Positions 1 to 8,521 are shown, numbered from the stretch's first letter. The stretch is 64,000 bases of DNA from Thermodesulfatator indicus DSM 15286 (GCF_000217795.1 NC_015681.1:558001-622000), one strand, 5' to 3'. Notes: generated by a model not told the origin, from the letters alone. Translations and numbers: made by a program.

Positions 1-322
1 TAGCCGCAAGCCCTTCTGCCGTAGCAGGAAAATGTACCACCGCTATATTGAGCCCATCTATATTCAAAAAAGCATGTTGACCGTGACAATTGATTTTAGG
101 AAAGTCTTTTAATCTATTCATAAGTAGCCAGACATCCCCGGGATTATTACCCAGGATAAAATGCACCTCTCCTTTAAACTTGGACAGTTCCAGAAGCATA
201 AAGGGCGAAATTAAATCGCCACAATGGATAAGAACTTCAGCCTCTTTCTCATTAGCCAGGGAGACAGCCTTCCTAAGATTGGGAATAGCGTCATGACTAT
301 CACTCACCACCGCCAGTAACAT
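1..322 (-). CDS. Metallophosphoesterase, YfcE/MJ0936-like (3' part outside window)
   Basis: The reading frame begins at the ATG whose complement is at 320-322 and runs off the left edge, so about 107 N-terminal residues are visible and the C-terminus is missing. It starts MLLAVVSDSHDAIPN. Calcineurin-like metal-binding motifs appear in order: DSH (D8, H10), HCGDL (D36) and LGNNPGD (N59). This is the pattern of small YfcE/MJ0936-type phosphodiesterases, which bind two metal ions and hydrolyse phosphodiesters; the physiological substrate is usually unknown. A strong ribosome-binding site (AGGAGGGG) precedes the ATG. It is divergent from the Hsp20 genes with a 143-base spacer. The family call is secure; the substrate cannot be told. 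Confidence 0.85.
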   Translation of the reverse strand, partial: MLLAVVSDSHDAIPNLRKAVSLANEKEAEVLIHCGDLISPFMLLELSKFKGEVHFILGNNPGDVWLLMNRLKDFPKINCHGQHAFLNIDGLNIAVVHFPATAEGLAA

Positions 323-465
323 GATCCCCTCCTTTGAAAATTTAAGCCCATAATAAAATAACTAAGCTTTGACGCAAAGCCTAAAAGTCAACCCCTTGCC
401 TGGGTTAAAGCCGTGTTTATTTTCTTTGATAGCTAGAGAAAAATCTAAAAAGGAGGTGGCAAACG

Positions 466-933
466 ATGCCTATCGGTTGGGGTTTAGATTTTTTCGATCC
501 TTTCAGGGAATTTGAAAGGTTACAGGAAGAAGTTGACCGTTTGCTGGAATTAACCAGCCCCTTTGTGCCTATGCGCACAGTGGCCAGAGGTACCTTCCCG
601 GTAATTAATATCGGCGAAACCAATGACGCGGTCTATGTTTATCTCTTTGCCCCTGGTATTGAAATTGACAAAATAGATCTCTCTATCGAAGGGAACATAC
701 TTTCCATAAGTGGTGAACGTGATGCCTCTAAGGCTCTAAAAGTGGAAAAAGTTGACCCGGCGCGTTATTACCGGCAGGAACGATTCAGTGGCCGTTTTAC
801 CAGGGCGGTTTCCTTACCCGAATCTATTGATCCATCTCAAGTAGAGGCCACTTATCAGAATGGCATTATCAAGGTGCGTATTGGTAAACGGGAAGAAAAG
901 AAGGCCAAAAAAATAGAAGTAAAAACCAGCTAA
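466..933 (+). CDS. Small heat shock protein, Hsp20/alpha-crystallin family
   Basis: A 155-residue holdase-type chaperone that would bind unfolding proteins without ATP in the cytoplasm. The alpha-crystallin domain covers about residues 45-145: FAPGIEIDKIDLSIEGN, then GERD, then the typical YQNGIIKVRIGK strand near the end. The C-terminal tail has an I-x-V motif (IEV), used by this family for oligomer assembly. The N-terminal arm is short and begins with a WGLDFFDPFREFERL amphipathic stretch. A strong Shine-Dalgarno (aggaggtgg) precedes the ATG. A second, divergent Hsp20 gene follows after 25 bases and both end at one terminator, so they are probably co-transcribed. No CIRCE element was recognised upstream. 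Confidence 0.93.
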   Translation: MPIGWGLDFFDPFREFERLQEEVDRLLELTSPFVPMRTVARGTFPVINIGETNDAVYVYLFAPGIEIDKIDLSIEGNILSISGERDASKALKVEKVDPARYYRQERFSGRFTRAVSLPESIDPSQVEATYQNGIIKVRIGKREEKKAKKIEVKTS

Positions 934-958
934 AATTCAACAGAAAGGAGGGATAGCT

Positions 959-1354
959 ATGAATGAAAAGGAAACCAAAGAATTGGCTACCCGTGAAGAA
1001 CAGGCCCCGGCGGTACGCCGCGAAAGGCCGATGATTCCGCCGGTTGATATATATGAAACTGAAGACGGGCTTATTTTGGTAGCAGATATGCCCGGAGTAA
1101 CCAAAGAAAGTGTGGAAGTAAAAATTGAAGAAAATGTGTTGCAAATGAAGGGAGAAATTGTCGATTTGCCCGCTGAAGACGTCCAACCTCTTTATGCCGA
1201 GTTACGTGGCAACGAGTATTTCAGAGCCTTTACCATTGGCCCTGAGTTTGACCTTGACAAAGTAGAAGCGTCTATGGATGCCGGTGTGTTGCGCATATTC
1301 CTCCCTAAAGTAGAAACCCAGAAACCCAAAAAGATTGAAATCAAAGTAGCCTAA
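959..1354 (+). CDS. Small heat shock protein, second divergent Hsp20 paralogue
   Basis: A 131-residue Hsp20 with a charged N-terminus (MNEKETKELATREEQ) followed by the alpha-crystallin domain from about residue 28: VDIYETEDGLILVADMPGV is recognisable, as is the later DAGVLRIFLPK strand. It ends KKIEIKVA, again an I-x-I tail motif. It is clearly different from the first copy in the middle of the domain, so the pair could form mixed oligomers or have different clients; that is inference. The Shine-Dalgarno is aaaggaggg. It lies 25 bases after the first Hsp20 gene and immediately before a strong terminator. Confidence 0.92.
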   Translation: MNEKETKELATREEQAPAVRRERPMIPPVDIYETEDGLILVADMPGVTKESVEVKIEENVLQMKGEIVDLPAEDVQPLYAELRGNEYFRAFTIGPEFDLDKVEASMDAGVLRIFLPKVETQKPKKIEIKVA

Positions 1355-1366
1355 AGAATCTTTATA

Positions 1367-1398
1367 GAGGGTACCTAGTTTGTTAGGTGCCCTCTTTT
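1367..1398 (+). terminator. Rho-independent terminator after the Hsp20 pair
   Basis: An 11-bp stem (gagggtaccta pairing with taggtgccctc, one G-T pair) has a 6-base loop and is followed by four Ts. It begins 13 bases after the stop codon of the second Hsp20 gene and closes that two-gene unit. Confidence 0.85.
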
Positions 1399-1404
1399 GC
1401 TAAG

Positions 1405-1417
1405 TTTGCCTGTCCCC
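1405..1417 (-). repeat. Short dispersed repeat, GGGACAGGC core (copy 1)
   Basis: Reads tttgcctgtcccc on the plus strand, which is the complement of the GGGACAGGC-plus-A-run repeat found around the RAYT transposase at 60-61 kb. It lies just behind the Hsp20 terminator. Confidence 0.5.
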
Positions 1418-1485
1418 ACTTTATTTCCTACTAAGTTACTTCCTTTTTTCTGACCACCCGGTAAACTTAGAAAAAACACCGCCTT

Positions 1486-1518
1486 GAGTTTATTGTAAGG
1501 GTAAAAGGTGTATAATAA
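1486..1518 (+). promoter_or_regulatory. Probable promoter of the ycaO-to-HU operon
   Basis: A perfect TATAAT is at 1513-1518, about 25 bases before the ycaO start. The -35 element is uncertain: TTGAGT at 1486-1491 is 21 bases away, longer than usual, and a weaker TTTATT at 1491-1496 has 16-base spacing. The box fits the start of the long plus-strand run that begins at 1543. Confidence 0.45.
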
Positions 1519-1542
1519 GGCCACTTTTGGGAGGAAATATTC

Positions 1543-3258
1543 ATGAAGCGTAAGTTTTTAGCCCCTTCGCCTAAAATGGTAGCCGATAAAACCACTCCAC
1601 CTGAAGAAACTATATCTCGGGTAGAAAAAACCCTTAGGGCATTTGGTACGGGAATATTTTCTGAGCTAAAGCGTATAGATAAAGGTCGTTTAGGAATTCC
1701 TGTTTACCTGAGTCTTTACGGCACCACGGGAATTAACATCACTGGAAACATAAAACAAATGGGCAAGGGCTCTACAGAGGCCCTGGCCAAGGCCAGTGCT
1801 CTTATGGAGCTCGTAGAACGTTTTTCACTTTTTTCCACCATAAAGAGTGAAGCCTTTCCTGTGAAAACTTTGAGTGAAGAAAATACTATTTCTCTAGAAG
1901 TTTTACTTTCTTCGGTTATTGACCCAGATGAAGACGTAAAAGCCCAGGAAATATGCCGCAAGTTTTTACCCATAGTTCCCTTTCACTTAGCCGAAGCCTT
2001 TGAAGTATCAAATGAAAAAAACGTCAAGCTTCCTATTTATTGGTTCTGGTTACTTTACGAGTACAACGGCTCTGCCGCTGGTAACACCTACGCTGAAGCC
2101 GCCGTACAGGCTACCTGTGAACTTATAGAACGTCACACTTCAGCCCTTGCCAGTGAGCCTGAAGCGCCTTTTCCCGAGGTAATTCCTGAAAAAATCGGCG
2201 AAGAGGCTCAATATCTGCTAGCGTGTTTTGAACGCTTAGGGGTTAAACTTTTTCTGCGAGATATTACTTTTGATATGCCAGCTCCCACAGTGGCCGCCCT
2301 TGCTTATGACCCGCAGACATTCCCTCACCGTTCAGAAATTGTTTATACCGCGGGCACAGCCACCAGCCCTGAAAGGGCCTTAATTAGGGCCTTAACCGAG
2401 GTAGCTCAGCTTGCGGGTGATTTTGACACCGACGGGAAATACCTAGAAAGTGGGCTTCCCAAATATCAGACCCTTGAAGAAGCCTCTTTAATACTTACCT
2501 CAAGTGGCCGTATTCCCCTATCGGAGCTGCCTGATATATCTTCCCATGACCATGCCGAAGAATTAAAAGCCCTGGCCAAAGGTCTAGAAGAGAAAGGATT
2601 TAAACTCTATCTGGTGGACATAACTAAGAAAGAATTAGACATTCCAGCGGTTTACGCCATTATCCCTGGAATCCATTTTCGTAAGAGGATCTTTCTCAAT
2701 CCTCTTTATCAGCTGGTAAGAACCATAGCCCTTTTCTCTCTCCCTGAAGAAGCCCTTTTCCTCTTAAAAGCCATTGACCAGGAGATAGAAAGATACTACG
2801 TAGCCGCCCATCTCGGTCAAGTCCTGGCTAATCTGGGCTACTATCAAGAAGCCTCTCTTGCCTTTGAAAAGGCCTTAAAGCTTAACCCCAAATTTGACGA
2901 CCTGGCAGCTATATACTGCCACTTGGCCTATGCTTATTTACAAAGCGGCGATTTTGTTAAAGCCGAAAATACCGCAGAAAAAGGGCTTTCCTACGCCAGA
3001 CTCCCTGAGCTCTTAAACATCCTGGGAACAGCTCGCTTCAAACAGAAAAGGCCAAGTGAAGCCCTTGAGGCCTTCTGGCAGGCCGTGGCCTTAAACCCAC
3101 AGGTAGCCGTTGACTACGCTAACATTGGCGCCTGTCTAGCTTCTATGGGACTAAAGGAAGAAGCCCTCAATTATTTCGAAAAGGCTCAAACTCTTGACCC
3201 ATCTTTTGATATAACCCCTTACAGGGCTTATCTCGAAGGAGGAAAGACTAATGTATAA
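1543..3258 (+). CDS. YcaO-domain protein with C-terminal TPR repeats
   Basis: A 571-residue protein. Residues 1-400 are a YcaO domain, an ATP-dependent amide-backbone cyclising/thioamidating enzyme family. The ATP/Mg-binding helices are visible as GKGSTEALAKASALMELVER (74-93), NTYAEAAVQATCELIERH (181-198) and ALIRALTEVAQLAG (279-292). Residues about 410-565 are three or four tetratricopeptide repeats (LANLGYYQEASLAFEKALKL, then related units), which usually bind a partner protein. The proline-rich C-terminus typical of azoline-forming YcaO proteins is absent. The ferredoxin start overlaps the end by 8 bases, and mnmA follows. This neighbourhood suggests a sulfur-transfer or RimO/McrA-type accessory role rather than peptide antibiotic synthesis; the substrate is unknown. 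The start is chosen by the gggaggaaatattc ribosome-binding site. Confidence 0.85.
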   Translation: MKRKFLAPSPKMVADKTTPPEETISRVEKTLRAFGTGIFSELKRIDKGRLGIPVYLSLYGTTGINITGNIKQMGKGSTEALAKASALMELVERFSLFSTIKSEAFPVKTLSEENTISLEVLLSSVIDPDEDVKAQEICRKFLPIVPFHLAEAFEVSNEKNVKLPIYWFWLLYEYNGSAAGNTYAEAAVQATCELIERHTSALASEPEAPFPEVIPEKIGEEAQYLLACFERLGVKLFLRDITFDMPAPTVAALAYDPQTFPHRSEIVYTAGTATSPERALIRALTEVAQLAGDFDTDGKYLESGLPKYQTLEEASLILTSSGRIPLSELPDISSHDHAEELKALAKGLEEKGFKLYLVDITKKELDIPAVYAIIPGIHFRKRIFLNPLYQLVRTIALFSLPEEALFLLKAIDQEIERYYVAAHLGQVLANLGYYQEASLAFEKALKLNPKFDDLAAIYCHLAYAYLQSGDFVKAENTAEKGLSYARLPELLNILGTARFKQKRPSEALEAFWQAVALNPQVAVDYANIGACLASMGLKEEALNYFEKAQTLDPSFDITPYRAYLEGGKTNV

Positions 3259-3682
3259 ACGAATTCTAGTCTTACGTTTTCCAACAAACGTGGTGGATCA
3301 ACCTATTGTTTGTCGTTTAGCCAAAGAATTTGATTTGTCCTTCAATATTCTTAAGGCTACTATTTTGCCAGGCAAAGAAGGATTGATGGTTATTGAATTA
3401 GAGGGGCATCCCAGCCAGTTTGATAAAGGGCTTGCTTTTTTGCGTGAACTCGGCGTTGAGATAAAGACTATTAGCCAGGAAATCCGCAAAAACGAGGAAA
3501 AATGTATTCACTGTGGTTTTTGCACGGCGGTCTGTCCTACCAATGCCCTTTATGTGGACCGTGATACCATGGAAGTAAAGTTTGACCCTGAACGCTGCAC
3601 CGGTTGTGAGTTGTGTATGCCAGCCTGCATTGTGCGTGCTATGGAAGCCCATTTTCACAAGGAGCTTGCCGAAGTAGGATAA
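3251..3682 (+). CDS. NIL-domain ferredoxin with two 4Fe-4S sites
   Basis: A 143-residue protein: an N-terminal NIL domain (about 1-75, the small domain also found in MetN transporters) followed by a bacterial-type ferredoxin. Cluster ligands are C85/C88/C91/C95 (CIHCGFCTAVCP) and C116/C119/C122/C126 (CTGCELCMPAC). The usual proline after the fourth Cys of the second motif is replaced by Ile. In methanogens, related NIL-ferredoxins have been linked to sulfide incorporation into homocysteine; here the gene sits between YcaO and mnmA, so electron or sulfur delivery to one of these is a reasonable guess. A strong Shine-Dalgarno (ggagg) lies inside the end of ycaO, and mnmA starts directly after its stop codon. 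Confidence 0.88.
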   Translation: MYKRILVLRFPTNVVDQPIVCRLAKEFDLSFNILKATILPGKEGLMVIELEGHPSQFDKGLAFLRELGVEIKTISQEIRKNEEKCIHCGFCTAVCPTNALYVDRDTMEVKFDPERCTGCELCMPACIVRAMEAHFHKELAEVG

Positions 3683-4729
3683 ATGATAGCCGTAGCCATG
3701 AGCGGCGGGGTGGATAGCACCTTTGCCGCTCATCTTTTAAAAAAACAAGGAAAAAATATATTTGGTCTCTTTGCCCTCTTCTCTCCCAAAGACCCGGAAA
3801 AAGAAATTGTCAGGGTCAAACGCCTAACTGACGCCCTAAAAATAGACCTAAAGATAGTGGATTTAACCGGCCCTTTTAAAGAAAAAATCATCAGCTATTT
3901 CTTAAAAAGCTATCGCCAGGGCCTAACTCCGAACCCTTGCGTAGTATGTAATAGAAAAATCAAATTCGGCCTGCTTTTAGAAGAAGCCCAAAAATTGGGG
4001 GCCCAAAAAATAGCCACCGGCCATTATGCCCGTGTAATTTTTAATGAAGAAAACCAGTGTTTTGAACTTTTTAAAGGTAAAGACCCTGGCAAAGAACAAT
4101 CTTATTTTCTGGCCTTACTTAATCAAAAACAGCTTTCAAGAGCCTTATTCCCTCTTGGAGAATGGAAAAAAGAAGACGTTATAAAAGAAATAGTAAAACT
4201 TGGTCTTTTTAATCTTACTTCACCAGAAAGCCAGGAAGTTTGCTTTATAAGAGGCGATTATCGCGAACTTTTCTCTGAAGAAGATTTTCCTCCAGGAGAA
4301 ATGATAACCGTTGACGGACGGGTGGTAGGAAAGCACCAGGGTATTTACGCCTATACCATAGGTCAGCGCCGCGGGCTTGGCGTACGCCTGGGAAGGCCTT
4401 ACTACGTAGTGGCTATTAATGCTCAAAAAAATCAGGTAATCATTGGCCCTAAAAAATATCTCCGCTGTGAGCGTTTTCTAGTAAAAAATTTTCATCTAAT
4501 ATGTGATGCCTATCGCCAGGAAGAAATAAAAGCCAACGTAAGGATTCGCTATCGCCATAAAGAAGCTCCGGCCACTATCAAGTTTTTCTCTGAAAAAGAC
4601 GCTGAAGTTGTTTTTGAAAAACCTCAGCAGGCAGTTACCCCTGGACAATTTGCCGTAGCTTACCAGGAAGATAAGGTGTTAGGCGGGGGCGAAATCCATC
4701 TAAAAGAAAATTTTATTTTTGCCGATTAG
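3683..4729 (+). CDS. mnmA: tRNA-specific 2-thiouridylase MnmA
   Basis: A 348-residue enzyme that adenylates and thiolates U34 of tRNA for Lys, Glu and Gln. The PP-loop SGGVDS is at 7-12. The catalytic cysteines are C86 (TPNPCVVCN) and C187 (SQEVCFI), which would form the persulfide and disulfide pair. GHYAR and GQRRGLGV are also conserved. Length is near the family norm, with a slightly short N-terminus. The ATG touches the TAA of the NIL-ferredoxin gene, so translation is probably coupled. No TusA-E or IscS gene is in the window, leaving the sulfur donor open; the adjacent ferredoxin and YcaO genes are notable in that light. Confidence 0.95.
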   Translation: MIAVAMSGGVDSTFAAHLLKKQGKNIFGLFALFSPKDPEKEIVRVKRLTDALKIDLKIVDLTGPFKEKIISYFLKSYRQGLTPNPCVVCNRKIKFGLLLEEAQKLGAQKIATGHYARVIFNEENQCFELFKGKDPGKEQSYFLALLNQKQLSRALFPLGEWKKEDVIKEIVKLGLFNLTSPESQEVCFIRGDYRELFSEEDFPPGEMITVDGRVVGKHQGIYAYTIGQRRGLGVRLGRPYYVVAINAQKNQVIIGPKKYLRCERFLVKNFHLICDAYRQEEIKANVRIRYRHKEAPATIKFFSEKDAEVVFEKPQQAVTPGQFAVAYQEDKVLGGGEIHLKENFIFAD

Positions 4730-4735
4730 CAAGAC

Positions 4736-5059
4736 ATGGTTAAATGGAATCGCGAAAAATTGCTACAAGAACTTGACCAGGAAGAACTTAAAGAACTACT
4801 TGAAGTATTTCTGTTTTCATCTAAACAATTGCTAGACGAAATGGAAAAAGCCCTCTCATCGGGAGAGATAAACACCGTTAGAGAAAAGGCCCACTCTTTA
4901 AAAGGGGCGTGTGCGACGATTTTCCTTGAAGAAGCGCGTGATTTGGCTTTTAATTTAGAGAAGGCCATTAACATAGACGAGGCCCAAAATTTATTTGAAA
5001 AGCTTAAAAAAGAATTAACGGCCTTTTGGCAAATGATTGAAAAACAGGAGTATAGATAA
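4736..5059 (+). CDS. Histidine phosphotransfer (Hpt) domain protein
   Basis: A stand-alone 107-residue all-helical Hpt domain. The phosphorylatable histidine is H53 in KAHSLKGACATIF, a close match to the AHxLKG motif. It has no kinase or receiver domain of its own, so it would relay phosphate between other proteins. A lone receiver gene lies 3 kb further along the same operon (8162-8521) and is a candidate partner. The start codon is six bases after the mnmA stop and has no clear Shine-Dalgarno. Its TAA overlaps the psd ATG by one base. Confidence 0.85.
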   Translation: MVKWNREKLLQELDQEELKELLEVFLFSSKQLLDEMEKALSSGEINTVREKAHSLKGACATIFLEEARDLAFNLEKAINIDEAQNLFEKLKKELTAFWQMIEKQEYR

Positions 5060-5724
5060 TGATAAACAAAGAAGGTCTTCCCTGGGTAGTAACGCCTGGA
5101 CTTTTAGGTGCTGTTTTAGGACATCTCACCAAAAGGAAGGATTTGCTTTATGGAGGAGCGCTAGCTTCTTTAGCTTTGGCCTGGTTCTTTCGCGATCCAG
5201 ACCGCTATCCACCTTTTGACAGAGAAATCATTGTTTCTCCAGCAGACGGCCGCATTGTGGCCATCAAAAAAGTAAAAGAAGATAAGTTTTTAAACACCGA
5301 GGCCTACCAGATAGGCATCTTTATGAACGTCTGTGACGTTCACGTTAATCGGGCCCCGGCCACCTGCCGGGTAGTGGATATCTGGCATGAGCCGGGCGAG
5401 TATCTACCGGCCGATAAAGAAGAAGCCTTTGAAAAAAACGAAAAACGTTATTATGCTCTAGAGCGTTTAGACGGCGTGCCTCTTTTGCTGGTACAGGTAG
5501 CCGGGCTCCTTGCCAGGCGCACAGTACCTTTTGTCAAGAAAGGAGACGAACTGCTGGCCAGTGAAAGAATTGGCATGATAAAATTCGGGTCAAGAGTGGA
5601 ACTTTTTGTCCCGGTAGACAAAGCTAAAATACTGGTAAACATGGGGCATAAAGTTAGAGCCGGAGAATCACCATTGATATTTTATCCATGGGAAGCTAAT
5701 GGGCAAGAAAAAACGGAAGAATAA
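5059..5724 (+). CDS. psd: Phosphatidylserine decarboxylase, short archaeal-type proenzyme
   Basis: A 221-residue proenzyme that converts phosphatidylserine to phosphatidylethanolamine at the inner membrane. An N-terminal hydrophobic segment (about 10-45) is followed by SPADGRI (about 60-66) and CDVHVNRAP. The self-cleavage site is FGSR, where S178 becomes the pyruvoyl group; this FGS variant is typical of the short archaeal/PSD-A type rather than the LGST of the E. coli enzyme. The ribosome-binding site is aggag. The 3' end overlaps pssA by 26 bases, the usual order for the two phosphatidylethanolamine genes. Confidence 0.94.
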   Translation: MINKEGLPWVVTPGLLGAVLGHLTKRKDLLYGGALASLALAWFFRDPDRYPPFDREIIVSPADGRIVAIKKVKEDKFLNTEAYQIGIFMNVCDVHVNRAPATCRVVDIWHEPGEYLPADKEEAFEKNEKRYYALERLDGVPLLLVQVAGLLARRTVPFVKKGDELLASERIGMIKFGSRVELFVPVDKAKILVNMGHKVRAGESPLIFYPWEANGQEKTEE

Positions 5725-6445
5725 AAACCGTATTTATCTTTTGCCAAATCTTTTTACTACGGGCAATTTGTTCTGTGGTTTTTACGGCCTGGTGTCCGCC
5801 ATTCAGGGAGACTTTTTTAAAGCCGCAGTGGCTATTCTGGTGGCCATGATTTTTGACATTTTAGACGGTCGCGTGGCCCGTTATACCGGAAGCACCAGTC
5901 GGTTTGGCATTGAGTATGACTCTCTTTGTGACCTGGTCTCTTTTGGCGTAGCACCGGCTATTTTGGTTTACACCTTTGCCCTTCAGACCTATGGCCGCTA
6001 CGGTTGGCTGGCGGCTTTTCTTTACGTGGCCTGTGCCGCTTTGCGCCTGGCCAAATTCAATGTCCAGGCTGTTAAAGAAAGCAGCTATTTTACCGGGCTC
6101 CCTAGCCCTGGAGCAGCCGGCCTTATGGCTTCAACCGTACTTTTTTCCCTCTGGTTTGGCCTTGAACAACCGGTAAAACATATCGCCATCTTAATAATGG
6201 TGTATATCATTTCTTATCTAATGGTTAGCAACGCTCCTTATTTTTCCTTCAAAAAATTTAGTTTTGCGGAAAAGCATCCCTTTTACGCCCTAGTATTTTT
6301 TGTCTTAATTTTAACAGTCATGGCGGCCGAACCACCGCTAACCTTATTTATAGGTTTTTTGCTCTACACTCTCTCCGGCCCTCTACTTCTTGCCCTCCGC
6401 GCCAGGCGGGGGGAAAGTGTCCAGGTCTCATCTGAAATCCAATAA
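5699..6445 (+). CDS. pssA: CDP-diacylglycerol-serine O-phosphatidyltransferase
   Basis: A 248-residue polytopic membrane enzyme joining serine to CDP-diacylglycerol, giving the substrate for Psd. The CDP-alcohol phosphotransferase signature is complete: DILDGRVARYTGSTSRFG followed by EYDSLCD, giving the DG-x2-AR-x8-G-x3-D-x3-D pattern. Roughly seven hydrophobic segments follow. The C-terminal tail is short and basic, then hydrophilic. It starts inside the end of psd, so the two are surely co-translated. Confidence 0.94.
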   Translation: MGKKKRKNKNRIYLLPNLFTTGNLFCGFYGLVSAIQGDFFKAAVAILVAMIFDILDGRVARYTGSTSRFGIEYDSLCDLVSFGVAPAILVYTFALQTYGRYGWLAAFLYVACAALRLAKFNVQAVKESSYFTGLPSPGAAGLMASTVLFSLWFGLEQPVKHIAILIMVYIISYLMVSNAPYFSFKKFSFAEKHPFYALVFFVLILTVMAAEPPLTLFIGFLLYTLSGPLLLALRARRGESVQVSSEIQ

Positions 6446-6513
6446 ATTTTTACTTGACTAATTGCCCTTGGTTAATTCCGTCGTTAATCTTGCAAACAAA
6501 AAAGGAGGCATTT

Positions 6514-8169
6514 ATGACTTCACGTGTATATATTTTCGACACTACTTTAAGGGACGGAGAACAATCTCCAGGCGTGTCTCTCACTGTTGAAGAGAAAAAA
6601 GAAATAGCCAGAGCCCTTGAAAGGCTTAAGGTTGATATAATTGAAGCCGGGTTTCCGGTAGCTTCTCCCGGGGACTTTGAAGGGGTAAAAGCTATTGCGG
6701 AAACAGTGAAAGATGTACAGGTAGCCGCTCTTGCCCGGGCCAACCAAAAAGATATAGACACGGCCTGGGAGGCGATAAAAACGGCCACAGCCCCTCGTAT
6801 CCATACTTTTATCGCCACCTCTGACATTCACCTGCAATACAAGTTACGTAAAAGCCGCGAAGAAGTTCTGGAACTGGCGGTAGAAGCCGTCAAATACGCC
6901 AAGAAATATACTCCTCTGGTAGAGTTTTCCGCTGAAGACGCCACCCGGAGTGACTGGGATTACCTGGCTCAAGTAGTAGTTGAAGTAATTAAGGCCGGAG
7001 CGGTTACCGTAAATATCCCTGATACCGTAGGTTATACCGTTCCCCAAGAATACTACGAATTGATTAGCCACCTGGTAGAGGCTTTAAAAAAGGCGGATCT
7101 TTACGATCTTTTTGCCGAGGGCAAGGTATGTTTTAGCGTGCATTGCCATAACGACCTAGGGCTAGCTGTAGCTAATTCTCTTTCGGCTCTTTTGGCTGGA
7201 GCAAGACAGGTAGAATGCACTGTAAACGGCATTGGCGAGAGGGCCGGAAACGCCGCCTTAGAAGAAATTGTCATGGCCCTTAAAACCAGACAGGACTATT
7301 TTGAAAAGACCCTGGGTTATCCTCTTGAAACCCGTATTGACACCACCCAGATTGTGCCTACCAGCCAGCTCGTCTCAAAGCTAACGGGCATGATGATTCA
7401 ACCCAACAAAGCCATCGTAGGGGCCAACGCCTTTGCCCATGAATCAGGTATTCATCAGCACGGAGTCATCATGCATCGCGGCACCTACGAAATTATGGAC
7501 CCTCAAGAAATAGGCTGGACAGGAAGCGCCATTGTTCTTGGCAAGCACTCTGGGCGACACGCGGTAAAATTCAAACTGGAAAGCCGGGGCTGGAAACTTT
7601 CACCTGAGGACCTGGCCAAAGTCTTTGAACGTTTCCGTCAGGAAGTAAAAGATGTTTTACGCACCGTTCACGATGAGTATCTGGAAGGGGTCTTACTGGA
7701 CGAGTTTTTAGAAGATGAATACCGCTATCAGGTACAGGCTGCTTATGTGTCCAGTCTTTACGGGGCACCTTTGAAACCTTTGGCCCAGGTAGAGATCTTA
7801 GATAACAAGAAGGACAAACGCGTAGCCTTTGATGTAGGCGTAGGTTCCATAGACGCGGCTTTTAAGGCCGTGGCTAAAGCCTTGGGTTATAATTTCATGG
7901 GAACAGCGGAAAAGGATTTCTCTTCCGAAAAAGATTTGCGTTTGGTTGACTTTCATATAGACGCCGTAGGAAAAGGCACCGAGTCCCTAGGAGTATGCGG
8001 AGTAGTAATTGAAGATTTCCATGGCAAAAGAGTAGCTGGGCTTGGAAAAGACTACGACATTGTAGCCGCGGGTTTAAAGGCGCTGGTTAACGCTTTAAAT
8101 AGGCTTGAGGCCTATCGCAGCAAAGGCGAAGAATTAAAAAGAACGCTTGCGCAAAAAACAAATGGGTAA
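6514..8169 (+). CDS. leuA: 2-isopropylmalate synthase
   Basis: A 551-residue enzyme condensing acetyl-CoA with 2-oxoisovalerate, the first committed step of leucine synthesis. The catalytic TIM barrel begins FDTTLRDGEQSPG (R13-D14 is the metal/substrate pair), with HCHNDLGLAVANS and GIGERAGNA further on and HESGIHQHGV in the linker region. A C-terminal regulatory domain (about 400-545) for leucine feedback is present. The ATG at 6514 is chosen because aaaggaggcattt precedes it; an in-frame upstream start at 6454 would add 20 residues with no homology. No T-box or leader peptide is visible in the 68-base gap. No other leu genes are in the window. Confidence 0.95.
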   Translation: MTSRVYIFDTTLRDGEQSPGVSLTVEEKKEIARALERLKVDIIEAGFPVASPGDFEGVKAIAETVKDVQVAALARANQKDIDTAWEAIKTATAPRIHTFIATSDIHLQYKLRKSREEVLELAVEAVKYAKKYTPLVEFSAEDATRSDWDYLAQVVVEVIKAGAVTVNIPDTVGYTVPQEYYELISHLVEALKKADLYDLFAEGKVCFSVHCHNDLGLAVANSLSALLAGARQVECTVNGIGERAGNAALEEIVMALKTRQDYFEKTLGYPLETRIDTTQIVPTSQLVSKLTGMMIQPNKAIVGANAFAHESGIHQHGVIMHRGTYEIMDPQEIGWTGSAIVLGKHSGRHAVKFKLESRGWKLSPEDLAKVFERFRQEVKDVLRTVHDEYLEGVLLDEFLEDEYRYQVQAAYVSSLYGAPLKPLAQVEILDNKKDKRVAFDVGVGSIDAAFKAVAKALGYNFMGTAEKDFSSEKDLRLVDFHIDAVGKGTESLGVCGVVIEDFHGKRVAGLGKDYDIVAAGLKALVNALNRLEAYRSKGEELKRTLAQKTNG

Positions 8170-8521
8170 AAAAAACATTTTAATAATCGAAGACGAAGAA
8201 CCAATAGCCGAAATACTTAAAGAATACTTTGAGATTATGGCTCCAGATTATCGACTTACTTTTGCCAGAACTCTAAAAGAGGCTGAAGAGATATTAGCTC
8301 AAAAAAACTTTGACTTTCACGTGGTAGATTACCGGCTACCTGATGGAACGGCTTATGATCTATTTTCTAAAAAACTTATTCAAGGGCCAGCTATTATAGC
8401 TACCGGTTATGCTGACAAAGAGGAACTAGCTGAGGTCCTAGAGGAAAATAACTTTGAAATTTTACACAAGCCTTATTTACCTCAAGACCTGTTAAGAAAG
8501 ATAAAGGAGCTTCTTAAATAA
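8162..8521 (+). CDS. Single-domain response regulator (CheY-like receiver)
   Basis: A 119-residue receiver domain with no output domain. The acidic pair is E10-D11 (IIEDEEP), the phosphoacceptor is D56 (VVDYRLPDG), the switch Thr is T81 (IIATGYAD) and the conserved Lys is K103 (LHKPYLP). The ATG at 8162 overlaps the leuA stop by 8 bases; an upstream TTG at 8147 would add five residues and cannot be excluded. It stops directly before the Hsp70-like ATG. The stand-alone Hpt in the same operon may be its phosphate source or sink, and the sensor kinase at 30823 is another candidate partner. Confidence 0.88.
   Translation: MGKKNILIIEDEEPIAEILKEYFEIMAPDYRLTFARTLKEAEEILAQKNFDFHVVDYRLPDGTAYDLFSKKLIQGPAIIATGYADKEELAEVLEENNFEILHKPYLPQDLLRKIKELLK

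Noticed and set aside
6446-6513. T-box or leader peptide controlling leuA
   Set aside because: Only 68 bases separate pssA from leuA, with no hairpin pair or Leu-rich short frame. A TTGACT at 6454 has no -10 partner.
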